Of a stretch of DNA of 10,107 bases, positions 5,818 to 10,107 are shown one piece after another. A model generated the notes under the pieces. The model was not told where the DNA came from. It made no database searches and saw only the letters and a list, made by a program, of their open reading frames with translations. This stretch comes from Oscillospiraceae bacterium (GTDB lineage Bacteria; Bacillota; Clostridia; Saccharofermentanales; Saccharofermentanaceae): NCBI GenBank assembly GCA_902767145.1, contig CACXGG010000189.1:1-10107 (forward strand), written 5' to 3'. The position numbers and the translations under genes are program-made. Numbering within the stretch: position 1 is the first letter of the stretch; every line of letters starts with the position of its first letter.

Positions 5818-7899
5818 ATGAATCTTTATGCCATAATGTCCTTATTCATCGTTCTTTCCGTCATCCTTCTTAAAGAACCCATAAAGAACGCTTTTACAAA
5901 AGCGGGCCTCAATAAGACAGAAGCTAAGATCGCAACTGTTTCAGCAGGAGCTGCCGGAGCCCTTCTCATCCTTATCCCCATAGCGGCCATAAAGTTTCCC
6001 AGGATAATGGCGGGACTGTTCCTTGCCTTTGCCATAATGGTGACCATAGCCGCAAAGAAGATATCCGGGGAGAAGATCACCAGGAAGGCTGAAGCGGTCA
6101 TGGGCCTTATCCTTGTGGTGCTGGTCACGGGAGCTTTTTCCTACATAATGTCCGTCAGGTCCTACCCCATTGCCGAGGGCTGGTACAGTGCCTATGCCAT
6201 GGCAATGAACGAGCAGGGTGCCGTACCCTATAAGGACTTTGAGCTCCTGTTCACTCCTACTTATACGTATATAATAGCCCTTTTCACGAAGATCTTCGGC
6301 TATGAGCTCATGAGCCTTCGTATCTTCGGCGTGGTCATCTTCGTGACCATCGCGGTACTTATGTATGTCCTCTTTTCGAAGCTCTTTGAGAGCTGGTCCG
6401 TGGGAACTGTATGTGCCATCACATCGGCCATGTATTTCCAGTCCTCCGTGGCCCAGGTCTTCTACGACTACATAAGGTTCCTGGATATCTCCGTCTACCT
6501 GGCATCTATCCTTATCATCCTTTTCATAAGGCAGTATCTGAAGGGTGAGGAGTTCCATAAGGGCTTCAGCCTTAAGATCTCCGCCGTGGGCATCCTGGCG
6601 GCCATCTGTTTCCTTGTAAAGCAGAACAGCGGTGCCATGATCATCGCCTATGTCCTCTGCCTCATGATCGGCCTTACGGCCATCTCCGACAATAAGAAGA
6701 TCCTCATAAAGAACACCATAAACTACATAGTCTTTGCATCTGTCCCTTTTGCAGTGACTGCCGCCTTCATGGCTAAGCAGGGTATCCTGGGCCTTTTCTT
6801 TGAGAAGACCACCACCTCCGCCATCTCTTCCAAGGGCGGCATGAGCCAGGTGCTCTTCGGCTGGATCCCCAGGACCATGGAGATCACCATCGACTACTTT
6901 AAGGAATGCTTCTGTCTGCTGGCAGTGGTGGCTGTCTGCTATCTGATCAGCAGGAAGAGCAAAGACAAGGGCGACAACATAAAGACGGTGGCTCTTATCT
7001 TCGGGGCATGTTCCTTTGTGTCCATTTTCGTGATCTTCCGTTTCAGGGAGCTCACTTCCAGGCTCAATGCCCTTTACGACAACGAGCCCATCATCTACGC
7101 ACTCTTTTTCGTAACGGTGGTGCTCTTTATCATCGAGCTGGCAGTGGTGATCATAAACAGGAAGGACAGGGAATATCTCATGTTCCGCCTGCCCCTTTTC
7201 GCCACCATGGGAATGGCCATCGCGCTTAACTACGGCGTCGCCACTTCGGGTGGACTTTCCGCAGGCCAGACAGCCATGAACCTGGGTCTCATGATCGGCC
7301 TGGTGCTCTATCTCTCAAAGGGTAAAAATGGTATCCCCGCAGTGGCCACCACCCTTACTTTCTGTATCTTCCTTACCACCGGCATCATCGCTTTCAAGTA
7401 CGAAAAGCCATACTACTGGTGGCAGCTCCAGGAGGGCGATGTGAGGGATGCCACATACGAACTTGATGTTCCCTATCTTCACGGCATCAAGGTTACCCGG
7501 AATACATACGATGGCATCAACAGGATCTATAAGGGCGTTACGGAGAACTCGGAGGAGGGAGACAGCGTCTTCATCTTCCCCCATGCTCCCGTGTTCTATA
7601 TGGTGACTGGGAGATTCCCCGATACATATACTTACGTGCAGTGGTACGATGTCTCCTCCGACCAGGCAGTGGCCGGTGATGTCCGCACCATCTGCCAGGA
7701 CCTTCCCAAGGTCATCGTCCATATCCATGTTCCCGAGAATGTCACCAATGCCCAGGAGGCCAACTTCAGGGATGGAAAGGCCAGCGGCCTGAGACTTATG
7801 GACAACGCACTTACGGTACTTGAGAACAACGGTGCATATACACAGATAGACCACTTCGACATCCAGACTTATTCGGTGGATATCTATGTCAGAGAATAA
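5818..7899 (+). CDS. Polytopic membrane protein, GT-C-like glycosyltransferase
   Basis: Integral membrane protein, 693 aa, with about 12-14 hydrophobic segments across residues 4-540 and a soluble C-terminal part (about 545-693). After the fourth segment comes a loop reading EGWYSAY...GAVPYKDF (Glu120, Asp140), followed by another helix. This resembles the first extracytoplasmic loop of GT-C enzymes (GT39/ArnT/PMT relatives), where acidic residues bind the metal or polyprenyl-phosphate sugar. By analogy it would move a sugar from a lipid carrier to an acceptor outside the membrane. Three extra N-terminal helices precede the presumed GT-C helix 1. Ribosome site AGGGGGAAG (5804-5812) stands five bases before the ATG. 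The 37-base gap after the lipoprotein gene shows no terminator. The end overlaps the SulP gene by 14 bases. Family assignment is by motif and topology only; donor and acceptor are unknown. Confidence 0.7.
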   Translation: MNLYAIMSLFIVLSVILLKEPIKNAFTKAGLNKTEAKIATVSAGAAGALLILIPIAAIKFPRIMAGLFLAFAIMVTIAAKKISGEKITRKAEAVMGLILVVLVTGAFSYIMSVRSYPIAEGWYSAYAMAMNEQGAVPYKDFELLFTPTYTYIIALFTKIFGYELMSLRIFGVVIFVTIAVLMYVLFSKLFESWSVGTVCAITSAMYFQSSVAQVFYDYIRFLDISVYLASILIILFIRQYLKGEEFHKGFSLKISAVGILAAICFLVKQNSGAMIIAYVLCLMIGLTAISDNKKILIKNTINYIVFASVPFAVTAAFMAKQGILGLFFEKTTTSAISSKGGMSQVLFGWIPRTMEITIDYFKECFCLLAVVAVCYLISRKSKDKGDNIKTVALIFGACSFVSIFVIFRFRELTSRLNALYDNEPIIYALFFVTVVLFIIELAVVIINRKDREYLMFRLPLFATMGMAIALNYGVATSGGLSAGQTAMNLGLMIGLVLYLSKGKNGIPAVATTLTFCIFLTTGIIAFKYEKPYYWWQLQEGDVRDATYELDVPYLHGIKVTRNTYDGINRIYKGVTENSEEGDSVFIFPHAPVFYMVTGRFPDTYTYVQWYDVSSDQAVAGDVRTICQDLPKVIVHIHVPENVTNAQEANFRDGKASGLRLMDNALTVLENNGAYTQIDHFDIQTYSVDIYVRE

Positions 7900-9904
7900 A
7901 GCGAAGAGAGTAACCAGGGATATTGCGGCCGGACTTATAGTAGCCCTTGTCTCCATCCCCATCTCCATGGGATATGCCCAGGTCAGCGGCCTTCCCATGC
8001 AGTACGGACTCTATGCCTCCGTGATCCCCATCCTTATCTACGGACTTCTGAGCTCCACCAGAAACTTTGTCTTCGGCGTGGATGCGGCTCCCGCCGCCTT
8101 AGTGGGCGGTGCTTTAGTATCCATGGGCATAGCCCTTGGTTCGGATGATGCCGGAAGGATCGTTCCCGTCATCACCACCTTGGTGGCAGCCTGGCTCCTT
8201 CTGTTCTTTATCCTGAGAGCCGGCAGGATCGTCAAATACATATCGACTCCCGTCATGGGCGGATTCGTCACCGGTATCTGCGTCACCATCATCCTGATGC
8301 AGATCCCCAAGCTCATGGGAGGCGGCCCGGGAACAGGTGAGGCAATAGAGCTCATCATCGACATCATTAAGACTATCCCGGAGACGAATATCCTGTCCCT
8401 TGTACTGGGCATCGCCACCGTGGTCATCATCGTCCTTATGAGCAGAAAGGCGCCGAAGATCCCCATGCCCGTGATCATAATGGCCCTGGGGTTTATCCTG
8501 ACTAAGGCTGCCCATATCGATGAGTATGGAGTAAAGCTCCTTCCCCATGTGGAAAAAGGACTTCCCATGCCGGTGCTCCCGGACTTCAGAGGAACCGATA
8601 TACCGGAACTGCTCTTTACGTCCCTTACCATCGCTCTGGTCATAATGGCGGAGACACTTCTGGCTTCCAAGAGCGTTGTCATGAAGGAGGGAGGAAAGAT
8701 CATCCCCCAGCGGGAGATCCTGGCATACTCCCTGGGCAACCTGGCTTCCGCGCTGGTGGGCAGCTGTCCCGTCAACGGCAGTGTCTCCAGGTCTTCTCTT
8801 TCGAGACAGTACGGAGCCACCTCCCACATCATGTCCGTCACGGCATCTGTGGCCATGGTCCTGGTGCTCCTTTTCCTTACGCCCTTTATCGAATTCCTTC
8901 CTGTTCCCATCCTCACGGGCATCGTTATAGCGGCTCTCATAAATGCCTGCGAGTTCGACCTGATGGTGAAGCTCTTCAGAAGCTCCAGGCAGGAGTTCCG
9001 TATCTTCATCTCAGCCTTCCTGGGAGTCCTTATCTTCGGAACGGTCTACGGCGTCATCATCGGTGTGGTCCTTTCCTTCGTAGCCGTCATCATCAAGGCG
9101 GTGGTGCCTCCCAAGGGCTTTATGGGAATGGTCCCGGGCCACGACAGGCTGGTGCTCCTGAAGCGTTATAAGGATGCGGTCCCCGTAAAGGACACACTTA
9201 TATACAGGTTCGGAGGAAATCTCTTCTTCGCCAATATCGACACCTTCGAAAATGATATAGAGAGAGGCATAGGCCCCGGTACGAAGACGGTCATCGTCTA
9301 TGCCGTAGGTATAGGCGACATCGACATGACTGCCGCTGAAAGACTGGTGCTCTTCCATAAGAAGCTTCAGGACAAAGGCATCAGGTTCTACATGACGGAC
9401 CACCAGGGTCACGTCAACGACCAGCTCAGGCAGTTCGGATCCGGTGAACTCCTCCATAACGGTGCCGTCAGAAGGACCTTCCGCCTGGCCCTGAGAGACT
9501 CCGGGATCCACCATCCCTATCCTCTTGAGAACGGAAAGTTCCAGGGTGACGACAAGTCCGCCACCGACGATCTTAATGCGGAACTGGAATGGGTCTTCGG
9601 CCGGGAGAATGTTGACCGGGTCAGGGAGAGGATGAGTAAGAAGGTCTTAAACGAGATCTCCCATGAGACGGACGTAACGGCAGAGGATCTGGAGATAGCG
9701 GAGGAGCATCTTCACTTCGGTAAGATCGGACTTCTGGACGAAGAGGAGATCCTCAACATAATCGAGGCCAGGCTCCAGGATGCCGACTCCCTTGAGCCTC
9801 ATCAGAAGGAGGCCATCAGAAAGGCCGTAACGGACAGAAGATCAAAGGTCGAAAAGAGGATCGGCGAACTGTCCCCCAAGGCCCTGAACCGCCTTAAAAG
9901 GTAA
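7886..9904 (+). CDS. SulP (SLC26)-family anion transporter with STAS domain and charged C-terminal extension
   Basis: Secondary anion transporter, 672 aa, probably for sulfate, bicarbonate or another inorganic or organic anion; the substrate cannot be read from sequence. The membrane domain (about 10-405) opens with the SulP signature (DIAAGLIVALVSIPISMGYA, 12-31) and contains the conserved AETLLA (255-260) and the PVNGSVSRSSLS region (295-306). A cytoplasmic STAS domain follows (about 436-540), where the usual Asp-Ser phosphosite region reads DIDMTAAE (478-485). A further 130 residues (541-672), strongly charged and predicted helical, extend past the STAS domain. The ATG at 7886 lies inside the end of the preceding gene, with GGTGGA (7875-7880) five bases upstream, so translation is probably coupled. 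The 3' end overlaps an opposing gene by 11 bases, leaving no room for an intergenic terminator. Confidence 0.93.
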   Translation: MSENKAKRVTRDIAAGLIVALVSIPISMGYAQVSGLPMQYGLYASVIPILIYGLLSSTRNFVFGVDAAPAALVGGALVSMGIALGSDDAGRIVPVITTLVAAWLLLFFILRAGRIVKYISTPVMGGFVTGICVTIILMQIPKLMGGGPGTGEAIELIIDIIKTIPETNILSLVLGIATVVIIVLMSRKAPKIPMPVIIMALGFILTKAAHIDEYGVKLLPHVEKGLPMPVLPDFRGTDIPELLFTSLTIALVIMAETLLASKSVVMKEGGKIIPQREILAYSLGNLASALVGSCPVNGSVSRSSLSRQYGATSHIMSVTASVAMVLVLLFLTPFIEFLPVPILTGIVIAALINACEFDLMVKLFRSSRQEFRIFISAFLGVLIFGTVYGVIIGVVLSFVAVIIKAVVPPKGFMGMVPGHDRLVLLKRYKDAVPVKDTLIYRFGGNLFFANIDTFENDIERGIGPGTKTVIVYAVGIGDIDMTAAERLVLFHKKLQDKGIRFYMTDHQGHVNDQLRQFGSGELLHNGAVRRTFRLALRDSGIHHPYPLENGKFQGDDKSATDDLNAELEWVFGRENVDRVRERMSKKVLNEISHETDVTAEDLEIAEEHLHFGKIGLLDEEEILNIIEARLQDADSLEPHQKEAIRKAVTDRRSKVEKRIGELSPKALNRLKR

Positions 9905-10107
9905 CAGCTCCCACCGGCGTCAGATGCTGTGAGGTTAGGAGTTCTATCATATGACGGATGCTGCTCCTGATGGTGTCCATGGAAGGCATCTCCACCTCGT
10001 TGCCGCACAGGATCAGAAGATCTGTCCCGATGTAGTAGCCGCTGGAGAGGTAATCCCTGATCTTCACGGAGTTCCTGTAGACATATCCCTCATCATCCAG
10101 TCTTCCC
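9894..10107 (-). CDS. Unrecognised protein, C-terminal 70 residues (5' part outside window)
   Basis: Reading the minus strand from base 10106 gives 70 codons with no stop, ending in TAA at 9896-9894. The start lies beyond the right edge. Codon choice (ATC, AGG, AAG, CTC, TCC, TAC) matches the other genes here, which argues for real coding. Visible features are GRLDDEGYVYRNS, a hydrophobic DLLILCGNEVEM, and a probable helix DTIRSSIRHMIELLTSQ close to the end. I do not recognise the family. The gene converges on the SulP gene and shares its last 11 bases. No membrane segment or metal-binding cluster is seen in this fragment. Confidence 0.65.
   Translation of the reverse strand, partial: GRLDDEGYVYRNSVKIRDYLSSGYYIGTDLLILCGNEVEMPSMDTIRSSIRHMIELLTSQHLTPVGAVTF

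Noticed and set aside
9892..9901. Terminator hairpin between the convergent genes
   Set aside because: The stem is only four base pairs with a two-base loop and lies inside both coding regions.

Overview
The window reads as chromosomal DNA from a Gram-positive anaerobe of the class Clostridia, most plausibly a Lachnospiraceae relative. This is inference. It rests on purine-rich Shine-Dalgarno sequences, frequent AGG/AGA arginine and ATA isoleucine codons, GTG starts, GC near 50% by eye, and a LacI-type sugar-sensor/GGDEF fusion architecture that I associate with rumen and gut Lachnospiraceae. I see no insertion sequences, tRNA or rRNA genes, CRISPR arrays or long repeats. Codon use looks uniform across all genes.

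Layout. Positions 1-1765 hold a two-component pair: the 3' part of a membrane histidine kinase (its start lies left of the window) overlapping a NarL/FixJ-type response regulator. A short gap (1766-1825) carries an imperfect inverted repeat around an extended -10-like motif. Four genes on the same strand follow almost without gaps: a three-part signalling protein (GH16-like fold, LacI-type periplasmic-binding-protein fold, GGDEF diguanylate cyclase; 1826-4474), a lipoprotein with two DUF4214 repeats and a class A beta-lactamase-like serine hydrolase domain (4479-5780), a polytopic GT-C-like membrane protein (5818-7899), and a SulP anion transporter with a STAS domain and a long charged tail (7886-9904). 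The end of an unrecognised minus-strand gene (9894-10107) converges on the SulP gene and overlaps its last codons.

How the genes may work together (inference). The kinase/regulator pair could control the downstream cluster. The cytoplasmic GH16/LacI/GGDEF protein would turn binding of a sugar or glycan fragment into cyclic di-GMP. The lipoprotein, the GT-C protein and the transporter are envelope proteins that could be co-expressed outputs.

The most notable feature is the GH16-like domain. Its catalytic signature has Ser in place of the nucleophile Glu and Asn in place of the central Asp. It has no signal peptide, and it sits where a LacI-family protein would carry its DNA-binding domain. 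This looks like a glycosidase fold reused as an intracellular ligand-binding or scaffolding module for a diguanylate cyclase whose GGDEF motif is intact but whose inhibitory site is missing.
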